Source of the DNA: Vibrio superstes | GTDB lineage: Bacteria > Pseudomonadota > Gammaproteobacteria > Enterobacterales > Vibrionaceae | Length of the DNA stretch: 64,000 nt | Reading direction: 5' to 3' | Assembly: GCF_003569005.1 (NCBI RefSeq) | Contig: NZ_BCUR01000004.1 | Span: 2,557,575 to 2,621,574, forward strand | Part shown: positions 53,403-63,467 of the stretch, piece by piece | Layout of the letters: the number at the start of each line of letters is the position of its first letter | How positions within the stretch are numbered: the first letter of the stretch is position 1 | Program-made: the position numbers and the translations under genes | Notes under the pieces: generated by a model | The model's input: the letters and a program-made list of their open reading frames with translations, nothing else | Databases searched by the model: none | Told to the model about the DNA's origin: nothing

Positions 53403-54665
53403 TTGGACGACATATCAACCGGGGTACTGTTTACCCTCCTTGCATGTCTTATCATTATATCAGGCTACTTTTCAGGTTCAGAGACTGGGATGATGTCCCT
53501 GAATCGTTATAGATTAAAGCACCTTTCAAATCAGGGGCATAAGGGAGCGCGTCGTGTAGAGAAGCTCCTTACCCGCCCCGACCGCTTAATCGGCCTTATT
53601 CTTATTGGCAACAACCTCGTTAATATTTTGGCATCTGCTATCGCTACCATACTCGGCATGCGTTTGTACGGCGATATCGGTGTAGCGATTGCCACAGGTA
53701 TCCTCACCTTAGTGGTGCTCGTTTTCGCAGAAGTAACACCTAAAACCCTCGCAGCCATGTATCCTGAGCGCGTCTCCTACACCAGCAGTATTTTATTAAA
53801 GATACTGATGAAATTACTGTCACCTCTGGTCATTCTGGTTAACTTTATTACCAATGGTTTTTTGAGGCTATTAGGCATCAAGGGCATAAGCAATAAGTCT
53901 GATCACCTTAGTTCTGAGGAGCTACGAACAGTCGTGAACGAAGCGGGTAGCTTGATACCTAGCCGCCACCAAGACATGCTGGTCTCCATTTTAGATCTCG
54001 AAAACGTTACCGTGAACGATATTATGGTGCCGCGAAATGAGATTACTGGTATTGATGTTAATGATGATTGGAAGTCTATTGTTCGTCAGCTGACCCACTC
54101 CCCTCATGGCCGAGTGGTTCTATACCGCGACCAAATCGATGAGGTTGTAGGTATGGTTCGTCTGCGCGAAGCGTATCGATTGATGCTAGAGAAGAATGAG
54201 TTCAATAAGCAAAACCTACTAAAGTCTGCTGATGAGATTTATTTCATTCCTGAGGCGACTCCACTCAATGTGCAACTCATAAAGTTTCAACGCAATAAAG
54301 AGCGTATTGGATTAGTTGTCGATGAGTATGGCGACATCATTGGCTTGGTCACCCTAGAAGATATCTTAGAAGAAATCGTAGGAGAGTTTACGACATCGAT
54401 GGCGCCTAGCCTTGCCGAAGAAATCACGCCGCAGCCTGATGGTAGTTACCTTATAGAAGGCAGTGCAAACATCAGAGACATCAACAAAGGGTTGCAGTGG
54501 GATTTACCGACCGATGGACCAAGAACGCTTAATGGACTCATACTAGAGCACCTACAAGACCTTCCTGAAACTCACATCAGTGTTATGGTGGCCGAGCACA
54601 ATATGGAAGTTATCGATTTTTCAGAAAACAAAATCAAGATGGTGAAGGTTCATCCCATTCGGTAA
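53403..54665 (+). CDS. yfjD: CNNM/CorC-type hemolysin-family protein (DUF21-CBS-CorC)
   Basis: This 420-residue protein has a DUF21/CNNM membrane domain with about four helices (1-180, including SGYFSGSETGMMSLNRYRL), a CBS pair (about 190-330, IMVPRNEITGID and VVDEYGDIIGLVTLEDILEE) and a CorC_HlyC C-terminal domain (about 340-420). Relatives export Mg2+ or other divalent cations. The start is TTG 53403, ten bases after AAGGA; no ATG is suitably placed. It ends at a terminator shared with luxS. Confidence 0.92.
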   Translation: MDDISTGVLFTLLACLIIISGYFSGSETGMMSLNRYRLKHLSNQGHKGARRVEKLLTRPDRLIGLILIGNNLVNILASAIATILGMRLYGDIGVAIATGILTLVVLVFAEVTPKTLAAMYPERVSYTSSILLKILMKLLSPLVILVNFITNGFLRLLGIKGISNKSDHLSSEELRTVVNEAGSLIPSRHQDMLVSILDLENVTVNDIMVPRNEITGIDVNDDWKSIVRQLTHSPHGRVVLYRDQIDEVVGMVRLREAYRLMLEKNEFNKQNLLKSADEIYFIPEATPLNVQLIKFQRNKERIGLVVDEYGDIIGLVTLEDILEEIVGEFTTSMAPSLAEEITPQPDGSYLIEGSANIRDINKGLQWDLPTDGPRTLNGLILEHLQDLPETHISVMVAEHNMEVIDFSENKIKMVKVHPIR

Positions 54666-54692
54666 TTCGCGATTTTGCACCCACTAGAAACC

Positions 54693-54718
54693 AAAAAGGC
54701 TCCCAAAGGAGCCTTTTT
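54693..54718. terminator. Bidirectional terminator between yfjD and luxS
   Basis: AAAAAGGCTCC / GGAGCCTTTTT 11-bp perfect stem with a CAAA loop between the convergent genes. Confidence 0.92.
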
Positions 54719-54735
54719 ATTAGCAAACAGTAACA

Positions 54736-55251
54736 CTACACCTTAAGCGTTTGTAGCATCTCTTCAGGCAGAGCAAGTTCATCATTTTTGTTCACTGATA
54801 CACCCGCTTCTAAAATAGCGCTAGCAATGGCTTTCGCTTCTTCTAGAGAGTGCATATCTGCAGTACCACATTGATACTCATTCAGCTCAGGGATCTTGTT
54901 TTGTCCCTCAACCTTAAGTACGTCTTCCATTGATGCAACCCATGCAGTCGCTACATCAGATTCTGATGGCGTACCAATCAGGCTCATGTAAAAGCCTGTG
55001 CGACACCCCATTGGAGAGATATCGATGATCTCAACTGAGTCACCATTTAGGTGGTTACGCATGAAACCTGCGTAAAGGTGCTCAAGTGTATGAATCCCTC
55101 TTTCTGAAAGGATGTCTTTGTTTGGTTGAGTGAAGCGAAGGTCGAATACTGTAATAGTATCGCCACTTGGAGTTTGCATCGTTTTTGCCACACGCACTGC
55201 TGGTGCATTCATTTTGGTGTGGTCAACTGTAAAACTGTCTAATAGGGGCAT
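54736..55251 (-). CDS. luxS: S-ribosylhomocysteine lyase (AI-2 synthase) LuxS
   Basis: This 171-residue metalloenzyme splits S-ribosylhomocysteine into homocysteine and DPD, precursor of the AI-2 signal. Metal ligands His54 and His58 with Glu57 form HTLEH, Cys128 is in QCGTADMHS, and the catalytic Cys83 is in MGCRTGFYM. It follows gshA by 16 bp, the order luxS-gshA-yqaA known from E. coli being kept apart from the inserted M16 gene. Confidence 0.97.
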   Translation of the reverse strand: MPLLDSFTVDHTKMNAPAVRVAKTMQTPSGDTITVFDLRFTQPNKDILSERGIHTLEHLYAGFMRNHLNGDSVEIIDISPMGCRTGFYMSLIGTPSESDVATAWVASMEDVLKVEGQNKIPELNEYQCGTADMHSLEEAKAIASAILEAGVSVNKNDELALPEEMLQTLKV

Positions 55252-55267
55252 AATCGGCTCTCCAAGG

Positions 55268-56839
55268 TTATTTCAGATACGCGAAGTATTCTTCTAAGTA
55301 TTGTTCAAAATCTACCGAATCGGCAGCTTCAATTTGTTGTTGTTTATTCACAGAGTTCGCGACTTCTTGATCCATCGCTTGCTGAGAATAAACACTGTAA
55401 TTGTGTTGACGGTACTGCTGCTGATAGCGATCGCCCAACTGCATACCGAACTGGCCATTTCCGCCTTTTTCTTTTACTTCAGCAAGCATTTTACCAGACA
55501 GGGTTAACTCTGGTTCATCAATCCAATCACGCAGTTCGTTGCAAACATCTTGATAACCCGTACTGCCGTTGGCTTCATCCATCACCTTGGCAATCTCTTC
55601 AAACTGATCAAAGATGCGATGCACCCATTGTTGCAAGGTGAGCTTTTCACCATCACAGCCAATCGTCAGATAGACCCCCTTGCGTCGGCCTTCGGTGATC
55701 ACTGAATTCCAGTTGTGTTTCCAGCAATTTAGCTCACAGTCATCCATTGGGTCGGATTCTGTCAGCGCACACCAGGTCAAGAAGATATCAAGGAAACGGA
55801 TCTGACGCTCGCTAATGCCCACCGGGTTAAACGGGTTGACGTCTAGTGCTCGGATCTCAATGTATTCAACACCGCCACGCTCAAGCGCCTCTGAGGGTTT
55901 TTCACCACTCTTCGCAACTCGTTTAGGTCTGATAGGTGCGTAAAGCTCATTTTCTATCTGCAGAACATTGCTGTTTAGCTGCTTAAACTGACCATCTTCT
56001 TTAACGCCAATCTTAGAGAACTTTTCTGAAGGCTTGCGAATCGATCGATTCAAGCCTTCTAGATACTCACCGACGCTATTGAAGCTTATCTTTAGCTCGC
56101 TTTGCTCACTGTTGGTATAACCTAAGTCGCTCATGCGCAAAGAGGTAGCATAAGGCAGGTACAAGGTGCCAGTGCCTTCTAGCTTTTCAAACGGCAGGTC
56201 TGTTTCACGACCTTGAATAAAGGTTTCACAGATAGCTGGAGATGCACCAAAGAAGTAAGGGATCAACCAGCCAAAGCGATAGTAATTTCGAATCAATCCA
56301 AAGTAAGCATCGGACTTAGAGTCTTGACGCTGCTGCGCGTCTTGCTCGCCATATAGACTGTCCCAAAAACTCTCAGGAAACGAAAAGTTAAAATGAACCC
56401 CAGAGATAATCTGCATCAAGCTTCCATAGCGATGCTTCAGTCCCTGACGGTAAAGGGTTTTCATTTGGCCTGAGTTAGAAGAACCATACTGTGCAAGAGC
56501 AATATCATCTTCATCAGCGACAGCGCACGGCATAGACAAAGGCCATAACTGCTCTTGGTCTAGCTTGCTATGAGCGTAGTGATGGATATCCTGCAATTGA
56601 GATAGCAGAGTAGGGATATCATTTGAAACAGGAGTAATAAACTCCATCAGTGATTCTGAGAAGTCAGTAGTAATCCACTCATGGGTCAGAGGAGAGCCCA
56701 AGCTTTCTGGATGAGGGGTTGTTGCTATGTGGCCATCGGGTTTATAGCGAAGCGTTTCTCGCTCCACGCCGCGTCCATACTGCGTAAATACCTGCTTATT
56801 AGCAGCCACCTGTGCTAGGCGGTTAGAAAATATAGTCAA
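55268..56839 (-). CDS. gshA: Glutamate-cysteine ligase
   Basis: This enzyme makes gamma-glutamylcysteine, the first step of glutathione synthesis. The N-terminal FSNRLAQVAANKQVFTQYG then RGVERETLRYKPDGHI is the class 1 (E. coli-type) signature; IEIRALDVNPFNPVGI is also conserved. The frame extends to 56917, but the family begins with the LTIFSNRL segment, so I use TTG 56839 (523 residues, matching the usual 518-522). Use of UUG limits translation in E. coli gshA too. Confidence 0.93.
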   Translation of the reverse strand: MTIFSNRLAQVAANKQVFTQYGRGVERETLRYKPDGHIATTPHPESLGSPLTHEWITTDFSESLMEFITPVSNDIPTLLSQLQDIHHYAHSKLDQEQLWPLSMPCAVADEDDIALAQYGSSNSGQMKTLYRQGLKHRYGSLMQIISGVHFNFSFPESFWDSLYGEQDAQQRQDSKSDAYFGLIRNYYRFGWLIPYFFGASPAICETFIQGRETDLPFEKLEGTGTLYLPYATSLRMSDLGYTNSEQSELKISFNSVGEYLEGLNRSIRKPSEKFSKIGVKEDGQFKQLNSNVLQIENELYAPIRPKRVAKSGEKPSEALERGGVEYIEIRALDVNPFNPVGISERQIRFLDIFLTWCALTESDPMDDCELNCWKHNWNSVITEGRRKGVYLTIGCDGEKLTLQQWVHRIFDQFEEIAKVMDEANGSTGYQDVCNELRDWIDEPELTLSGKMLAEVKEKGGNGQFGMQLGDRYQQQYRQHNYSVYSQQAMDQEVANSVNKQQQIEAADSVDFEQYLEEYFAYLK

Positions 56840-56937
56840 AACAAGGCCACTTTTATTTTTAGAGAGTATTCTCTCAATAGACAGCCCTGCACTTGAGAAC
56901 AAGCACAGGGCATACAACTACCCCATAAATGGGTCGA

Positions 56938-59826
56938 CTAAGGCGCAATTTCAAGTGTTTGAATAGGGAAATTTAGCGTCTTAAGTTGAGGCATTAGCTG
57001 TTTCGCATCTCCGACAACAATAATTTGATAATCGGCTGGATCAAACCACTTACTCGCCATTTCGTTGAGCGTCTCTTTTGATACGTCAGCAACAATATTA
57101 TTGCGCACGGCCAGATAGTCATGATCCAAGCTGTAGGTCAGTATTGAGCTTAACAAATAGGCTTTCTGCCCAGGCGTTTCATACTTGAGCGCGTCTTGTT
57201 GCCCAACCGCTAGCCGCATGAATTCAATTTCTTTATCAGTAAAGCCCTCTTTTGCAGCACTGTCCATTTCTTTGATCAGTTCTTTAATCGCAGGTGCGGT
57301 TGAATCCGCTCTGACTTGAGCGGTTGCAACGACAGCCCCGATCTCCCTATTTGCTGAAATGTAGCTACTTGCTCCGTAGGTGTAACCCTTATCTTCACGC
57401 AAGTTTTGATTGATTCGGCTGTTAAAGTTACCACCTAGATTAAAGTTAGCCAGTTGAGTGAGGTAACTCTCACCCGTGGCATCAAACGGCAGTCCTCTGC
57501 GAACTAGTCGCACTGCTGTTTGAGGTGTTCCCGGCTTGTCGACCAAAAATAGCGTTTGCTCTCCCATTTCTGGCAGACGGCGCTGGCGCAGCATCGGCGG
57601 TGTTTCGCCCTGCCACTCTTGTAAACTATCAAGCTCTTTGCGCACTTGTTTCTCAGACAAGTCACCGACTACTAAGATCTGCGTGCCCTTTGGCGTGTAG
57701 TACTTATCATAAAAGGCTTTTACATCATCCAAGCTTAAGCTTTTCACAGAAGCCATAGTGCCCGATGCAGAGCGTCCATAAATGGTGTCGCCGTAAAGCA
57801 CTTGTCTTGTTGCCTGAGAGGCTAACCAACTTGGAGTTTGATGCTCGTAAACAATCCCTTCTAACATCTGGCGCTTCACGCGCTCAAAGTCTTCTTCTTT
57901 CAGTAGTGGATTGAACAGCGCATTTTCAACCAGCTCCATTGTGGCAGTGAAGTTTTTGCTCAAGCTCGAAATCGTCAGAGTTGTATTGTACTGACCGGCA
58001 CTGAGTGAAGCGCTACTCCCCAGTTTGTCCAATTCAGCAGTGAGCTCTTCACTGGTTAGGGTCTTATCCCCCTCTGAGACCATTGATGCGGTTAGGCTAG
58101 CCAGCCCTTCTTTGCCAACTGGGGCATAGCGATTACCCGCAGGCATCTTGATCTGCATAACAACGGTAGGAGTTTCCGATGTTTCACTGCCCAGTACTTC
58201 AATATCATTGTTTAAGTGGAATGAATAAAGCTCAGGCATAGTACCGGTGACCGCAGACTGCACTTGCGGCATAACCGAGCGATCAAACGTATCATTCACG
58301 AAGCGATAATCGAGTTCGCTCTCTTCGATCTTCTGGTGTTCAGGCAATGTTCTTGGCGGCGTTTCAAAGGTCGCTGTCTTAGCCGCTAGCTCAAGTTTAC
58401 CGCGAGGAACTACCGACAAGGTCACCTTGTGCTTATTGTCGATAAACTCTTGATATACTTTGAAAATAGACTCTGGTGTCACCTTACGTAAGCGCTCAAG
58501 TTCAATCTGCAGACGATCAGGTTGCTGATAGAAGGTCTCATTTGACGCCAATTGCGTCACCTTGCCACGCACACTCTGCAGGGCAAAGATTGAGCTTGAT
58601 TCTGCGCTGCCTACGATTTGTTGTAGCGAATCAGGGTTGATATCTGCAAGCTGTAAATTCTCAATGATGTCATACACCTCATCGTACAAAGGCGTTAAAT
58701 CGGCTCGCTTACTAGAGTCGGCCATTACGTAGACATAAAAATTACAAGCTAGCTCAGTACATTGATGGAACGCCCCTGCATCAAGCGCTTTTTCCGTCTT
58801 GACGAGTTTTTGGTAAAGAATACTATTTCGTCCGCTCCCTAATACCTTTGCTAATACGTCAAGGTCAGCATTGCGCGCTTCCCCTTGGTAAGTCGTTGGC
58901 CACCCCATGATAAGCATTGGCTGTTGGATCATACGATCTTCAAGGGTAACGTAGCGATCTTCATTGAGGATTGCCGGTTGCTTAGGTTGTGCCTCGACTT
59001 CTGGACCTCGAGGAATTGGACCAAAGTACTTCTCTACCCATTCGAGCACCTGTTCTGTCTCAAAATCACCACCTATGGTCAAAACCGCATTGTTCGGACC
59101 ATACCAACGTAAGAAGAAGGCTTTAAGATCATTCACATCGACCTTATCTAAGTCTTCAACATAACCAATGGTCTGCCATGAGTAAGGATGCCCTTCCGGA
59201 TACATAGCCTCCCCCATTTTTTCCCACATTAAGCCATACGGGCGGTTATCATAATTTTGAGCTCGCTCATTTTTAACAGTATCGCGTTGTATCTCGAATT
59301 TATGTTGCGAGACAGCCTCTAGCAAAAAGCCCATACGGTCGGACTCAAGCCAAAGCATCTTCTCCAGCTGGTTCGATGGCACAGTTTCAAAGTAATTGGT
59401 GCGGTCACGGTTAGTCGTACCGTTCAGAGAACCGCCAGCTTCGGTGATGATCTTAAAGTGTTGCTGATCTGCCACATGTTTTGATCCTTGAAACATCATG
59501 TGTTCAAAGAAGTGGGCGAAACCAGATTTACCAATTTCCTCTCTCGCTGACCCTACATGATAGGTCACATCAACATGGACCAAGGGATCCGAGTTATCGG
59601 GCGCTAAGATTAAGGTTAATCCATTGGCGAGTTTGTATTTGGAATAGGCGATCGAGGCCTTGCCTGGTGTTGCATCGACTTTTTCAACTAACTGAATAGC
59701 TGAATCATTTGATGTTGATTCAACGGTACTCTCTTGAGTCGAGCAAGCCGCCAATAGAGTCACGGCTGTCAGCGTGCCCACAAGCTTATACTTGGACAAT
59801 GACAGGTTGAGACGAGATAAGATCAT
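56938..59826 (-). CDS. M16 family zinc metallopeptidase, lipoprotein
   Basis: This 962-residue pitrilysin/insulinase-family protease has a lipoprotein signal with lipobox LLAAC (Cys28), so it is probably anchored in the outer membrane facing the periplasm. The inverted zinc motif HFFEH (His105, Glu108, His109) is intact, followed by the third-ligand region (VKNERAQNYDNRPYG). A second, inactive M16 repeat starts near residue 530. It stands between gshA and yqaA; a role in degrading periplasmic peptides is an inference. Confidence 0.93.
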   Translation of the reverse strand: MILSRLNLSLSKYKLVGTLTAVTLLAACSTQESTVESTSNDSAIQLVEKVDATPGKASIAYSKYKLANGLTLILAPDNSDPLVHVDVTYHVGSAREEIGKSGFAHFFEHMMFQGSKHVADQQHFKIITEAGGSLNGTTNRDRTNYFETVPSNQLEKMLWLESDRMGFLLEAVSQHKFEIQRDTVKNERAQNYDNRPYGLMWEKMGEAMYPEGHPYSWQTIGYVEDLDKVDVNDLKAFFLRWYGPNNAVLTIGGDFETEQVLEWVEKYFGPIPRGPEVEAQPKQPAILNEDRYVTLEDRMIQQPMLIMGWPTTYQGEARNADLDVLAKVLGSGRNSILYQKLVKTEKALDAGAFHQCTELACNFYVYVMADSSKRADLTPLYDEVYDIIENLQLADINPDSLQQIVGSAESSSIFALQSVRGKVTQLASNETFYQQPDRLQIELERLRKVTPESIFKVYQEFIDNKHKVTLSVVPRGKLELAAKTATFETPPRTLPEHQKIEESELDYRFVNDTFDRSVMPQVQSAVTGTMPELYSFHLNNDIEVLGSETSETPTVVMQIKMPAGNRYAPVGKEGLASLTASMVSEGDKTLTSEELTAELDKLGSSASLSAGQYNTTLTISSLSKNFTATMELVENALFNPLLKEEDFERVKRQMLEGIVYEHQTPSWLASQATRQVLYGDTIYGRSASGTMASVKSLSLDDVKAFYDKYYTPKGTQILVVGDLSEKQVRKELDSLQEWQGETPPMLRQRRLPEMGEQTLFLVDKPGTPQTAVRLVRRGLPFDATGESYLTQLANFNLGGNFNSRINQNLREDKGYTYGASSYISANREIGAVVATAQVRADSTAPAIKELIKEMDSAAKEGFTDKEIEFMRLAVGQQDALKYETPGQKAYLLSSILTYSLDHDYLAVRNNIVADVSKETLNEMASKWFDPADYQIIVVGDAKQLMPQLKTLNFPIQTLEIAP

Positions 59827-59835
59827 TGTTATTCC

Positions 59836-60291
59836 TTATAGATTACCCAGCCCAGTGTATAACCCTACTAGTACCGCATAACGAACCAGTTTTCCTAGGG
59901 CTATCAACACCAAACAGGGAAGAAAGCGCATTCGAAGCCACCCAGCAGCTAAACACAAAGGGTCACCAATAACGGGAGCCCAGCTAAACAATAGACTCCA
60001 ATAGCCATATTTTTGTAACCAAGCTATGGCTTTGTGACCGTGTTTTTCTTGTTGAGTTCGATTTGGTATCCACAAACCCAGCCAATAGTTGGTTAAACCG
60101 CCGAGAGTGTTCCCTAACGTAGCCACCATCAAGATGCTAAAAATTGAATATTGATTAAGGCTCAGTGTAGCGATGAGCGCCGCTTCTGAACCACCAGGAA
60201 GTAGCGTTGCACTCAAGAATCCGGTTGCAAACAGTAAGGTTAGAGCCGAGTCTGCGAACCAAACACCGAGCTGAGAAAACACAGCATCCAT
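59836..60291 (-). CDS. yqaA: DedA/SNARE-associated family membrane protein YqaA
   Basis: This 151-residue inner-membrane protein has a short DedA fold: LPGGSEAALIATLSL, a GNTLGGLTNYWLGLW segment and WAPVIGDPLCLAAGWLRM. About four helices or re-entrant loops are visible. DedA-family members are linked to phospholipid flipping and membrane homeostasis, but YqaA itself is uncharacterised. E. coli places it beside gshA, supporting the name. Confidence 0.9.
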   Translation of the reverse strand: MDAVFSQLGVWFADSALTLLFATGFLSATLLPGGSEAALIATLSLNQYSIFSILMVATLGNTLGGLTNYWLGLWIPNRTQQEKHGHKAIAWLQKYGYWSLLFSWAPVIGDPLCLAAGWLRMRFLPCLVLIALGKLVRYAVLVGLYTGLGNL

Positions 60292-60454
60292 TAGTTTACG
60301 GTCTCAAAACAACAAGCATTAACAAGGTATACGTTACGAGTAAACGAGATAAGCCATAAAGGCATAGTTTTCTGACCATTTGAGATGCATATCGTTACAT
60401 ATTACCGACAATTCTCTGGAATATCATTGTTTTGCTGTCAGAGATAAGTGAAAA

Positions 60455-60480
60455 AAAAGGATGCAAAAATGCATCCTTTT
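60455..60480 (-). terminator. Terminator of oadGAB
   Basis: AAAAGGATGCA / TGCATCCTTTT 11-bp stem with an AAAA loop, 29 bp beyond oadB; the minus strand continues with a T-run. Confidence 0.9.
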
Positions 60481-60508
60481 CTCAATATAAAAAATGATTA
60501 GTCCAAGA

Positions 60509-61639
60509 TCATCCCACTAGAGCCAGTAGGATACCAGCAGCGACTGCCGAGCCTAGTACACCCGCTACGTTCGGGCCCATAGCATGCATTAATAAGAAGT
60601 TCTGAGGATTTGCCTGCAGACCGACCTTGTTAACCACGCGAGCCGCCATTGGAACCGCAGAGACACCTGCTGCACCAATGAGTGGGTTTATGTCTTCTTT
60701 AGACACCTTATTCAGCAACTTAGCCATCAATACGCCACCCGCAGTACCTATACTAAAGGCAACAGCGCCAAGACCAAGGATACCTAAGGTTTCGATGTTC
60801 AAGAACTTGTCCGCTTGCAACTTTGAGCCTACGCCAAGGCCTAAGAAGATGGTTACTATGTTGATGAGTTCGTTCTGAGCCGTTTTACTTAAACGATCCA
60901 CAACACCCGCTTCACGCATCAGGTTTCCAAGACAGAACATTCCGACCAAAGGCGTTGCCGATGGCAAAAATAGAATGGTCATTAGCAGTACCCCTAGCGG
61001 GAAGAATACCTTCTCACCTTTACCCACATGACGTAGCTGCGCCATTTTAATAGTGCGCTCTTCAGGGGTGGTCAAAGCCTTCATGATCGGTGGCTGGATA
61101 ATTGGAACCAATGCCATGTAGCTATAGGCAGAAACAGCGATAGCACCCAGTAAATCTGGAGACAATCGACTTGCCAAGAAGATAGCGGTTGGACCATCAG
61201 CACCACCGATAATGGCAATAGACGAGGCGTCCGCTAAGCTAAATTCCATACCCGGTACATAGTTAAGCAAGATAGCGCCAAACAAGGTCGCAAAGATACC
61301 AAACTGAGCCGCTGCGCCTAACCATAAGGTTTTAGGGTTCGCAATCAAGGCGCCAAAATCCGTCATCGCCCCTACGCCCATAAAGATAAGCAATGGGAAT
61401 ACCCCTGTTGAAATCCCTACCTCATAGACGTAGTACAGCAATCCACCTGGCTCGGTAAAGCCAGCATTGGGGATATTCGCTAGGATGGCACCAAAGCCAA
61501 TTGGCAATAGCAGTAAGGGCTCAAAGCCCTTACGAATAGCAAGAAACAGCAGCCCGCAACCCACCAAGATCATGCAGATCTGGCCAAATTCAAAGTTAGC
61601 GATGCCCGTCTCTCTCCAGAGAGTAAGTAAACCGTCCAT
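60509..61639 (-). CDS. oadB: Oxaloacetate decarboxylase beta subunit (Na+ pump)
   Basis: This 376-residue integral membrane subunit decarboxylates carboxybiotin and pumps Na+ out. It has about nine membrane segments and the conserved GAMTDFGALIANP, SSIAIIGGADGPTAIFL and GAAGVSAVPMAARV regions, the latter two holding Na+-binding Asp/Ser residues. It is short of the 433-residue Klebsiella form but within the Vibrio range. It follows oadA by 14 bp. Confidence 0.95.
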   Translation of the reverse strand: MDGLLTLWRETGIANFEFGQICMILVGCGLLFLAIRKGFEPLLLLPIGFGAILANIPNAGFTEPGGLLYYVYEVGISTGVFPLLIFMGVGAMTDFGALIANPKTLWLGAAAQFGIFATLFGAILLNYVPGMEFSLADASSIAIIGGADGPTAIFLASRLSPDLLGAIAVSAYSYMALVPIIQPPIMKALTTPEERTIKMAQLRHVGKGEKVFFPLGVLLMTILFLPSATPLVGMFCLGNLMREAGVVDRLSKTAQNELINIVTIFLGLGVGSKLQADKFLNIETLGILGLGAVAFSIGTAGGVLMAKLLNKVSKEDINPLIGAAGVSAVPMAARVVNKVGLQANPQNFLLMHAMGPNVAGVLGSAVAAGILLALVG

Positions 61640-61653
61640 GTTGTATTGGTTCC

Positions 61654-63444
61654 TTACGCTAGGCTAAGTAGCGGTGAGCCAACAGAGACAGAATCACCTT
61701 CTTTCACATGCAAGCCTTGTACTACGCCACCTCGTGCCGCTCGTACTTCGGTTTCCATCTTCATTGCTTCTAGGATCAGTAGCACATCGCCTTCTTCAAC
61801 CACAGCGCCACTCGACACATTCACTTTAAAGATATTACCAGCCAAAGGAGCTGGAACTTCTTCTGCATTGCTCGCCACAGGTGCTGCAACTGGCGCAGCC
61901 GCAGCGGTAGCTCCTGCTGGGGTTACAGAAGTCAGCTCTCCTTGAGGGCCCACTTGTACATCAAAGACCTGCCCATCGACTTTGACGCTGTAGGATTCTA
62001 CTGTGGTATTAACACTTACAACCGGAGCGGGTTTTGTTTCTTCAACTTCAGTGCCCGGTACTGGTTCAAACATAGATGGGTTATGACGATTCTTAAGGAA
62101 CTTAAGACCCACTTGAGGGAACAACGCATAGGTTAGTACATCATCTTCAATATCTTCAGCCAGTGAAATGTTTTCAGCTTTTGCTTTTTTCTGAAGATCC
62201 AGTGTCAAAGATTCAAACTCATCTTCTAGCTCATCCGCTGGGCGACACGTAATTGGCTGTGCACCGGCTAATACTTTCTGTTGTAGATCAGCATTTAACT
62301 CAGCTGGAGCTTTGCCGTACTCGCCCTTAAGGATGCCAGCTGTTTCTTTGGTAATGCTCTTATAGCGTTCACCCGTTAAGACGTTGATCACCGCTTGCGT
62401 ACCCACAATTTGAGAGGTCGGTGTAACCAAAGGAATGTAGCCAAGGTCTTTACGTACGCGAGGAATTTCTTCTAAAACTTCATCTAAACGATCAGCAGCG
62501 CCCTGCTCTTTTAACTGGCCTTCCATGTTAGTGAGCATTCCGCCAGGAACCTGAGCAATCAAGATACGAGAATCAACGCCTTTCAACTGGCCTTCAAACT
62601 TCGCGTACTTCTTACGGACTTCTCGGAAGTAAGCCGCAATCGGTTCGATTTGGTCAAGTTTCAGGTTGGTATCACGCTCTGTGCCTTCTAACATCGCCAC
62701 TACGGTTTCCGTTGGCGTATGGCCATAGGTGCAGCTCATCGACGAGATAGCGGTATCTAGGATATCTACGCCCGCCTCAACCGCTTTAACCGCAGTTGCT
62801 GTGCTCAAGCCTGTTGTCGCATGACAGTGAAGGGCTAATGGAACATCACACGCGTCTTTAATACGCGTAATCAGCTCTTCAGCCTCATAGGGCTTAAGTA
62901 GGCCTGACATGTCTTTAATACATAGAGAGTGACAACCTAGGTCTTCTAGACGCTTAGCGAGGTCAACCCAGGTATCAGAATTATGTACTGGGCTTGTTGT
63001 GTAAGAGAGGGTACCTTGAGCATGAGCGCCCACGTCGACCACTGACTTAACCGCTTTCTCGAAGTTACGCACGTCATTCATCGCATCAAAGACGCGGAAT
63101 ACATCCATACCGTTGGCATGAGCGCGTTCTACAAACTTTTCAACCACATCATCCGCGTAGTGACGGTAACCTAAGAGGTTTTGCCCACGCAGCAACATTT
63201 GCATTGGAGTATTGGGCATGGCTTTTTTAAGCTCACGCAAACGCTCCCATGGGTCTTCTCCAAGAAAGCGAATACACGAATCGAAGGTCGCTCCGCCCCA
63301 AGTTTCTAGTGACCAATAGCCAACTTTATCCAGTTCAGCTGCAATCGGCAGCATATCTTCTAGTCGCATACGGGTTGCGAATAAAGATTGATGCGCATCT
63401 CGCAGTACTACGTCTGTTATTGCAAGTGGTTTAGACATGCTCAT
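61654..63444 (-). CDS. oadA: Oxaloacetate decarboxylase alpha subunit (biotin-containing)
   Basis: This 596-residue carboxyltransferase moves CO2 from oxaloacetate to biotin. The TIM-barrel domain has DVVLRDAHQSLFATR (metal-binding Asp) and LHCHATTGLSTA; an Ala/Pro-rich linker (about 500-530) joins the C-terminal biotinyl domain with Lys562 in EAMKMETEV. Adjacent oadB and oadG show it is an oxaloacetate decarboxylase rather than pyruvate carboxylase. Confidence 0.96.
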   Translation of the reverse strand: MSMSKPLAITDVVLRDAHQSLFATRMRLEDMLPIAAELDKVGYWSLETWGGATFDSCIRFLGEDPWERLRELKKAMPNTPMQMLLRGQNLLGYRHYADDVVEKFVERAHANGMDVFRVFDAMNDVRNFEKAVKSVVDVGAHAQGTLSYTTSPVHNSDTWVDLAKRLEDLGCHSLCIKDMSGLLKPYEAEELITRIKDACDVPLALHCHATTGLSTATAVKAVEAGVDILDTAISSMSCTYGHTPTETVVAMLEGTERDTNLKLDQIEPIAAYFREVRKKYAKFEGQLKGVDSRILIAQVPGGMLTNMEGQLKEQGAADRLDEVLEEIPRVRKDLGYIPLVTPTSQIVGTQAVINVLTGERYKSITKETAGILKGEYGKAPAELNADLQQKVLAGAQPITCRPADELEDEFESLTLDLQKKAKAENISLAEDIEDDVLTYALFPQVGLKFLKNRHNPSMFEPVPGTEVEETKPAPVVSVNTTVESYSVKVDGQVFDVQVGPQGELTSVTPAGATAAAAPVAAPVASNAEEVPAPLAGNIFKVNVSSGAVVEEGDVLLILEAMKMETEVRAARGGVVQGLHVKEGDSVSVGSPLLSLA

Positions 63445-63467
63445 TAACTCCTTTTAATTTTTGTTGT

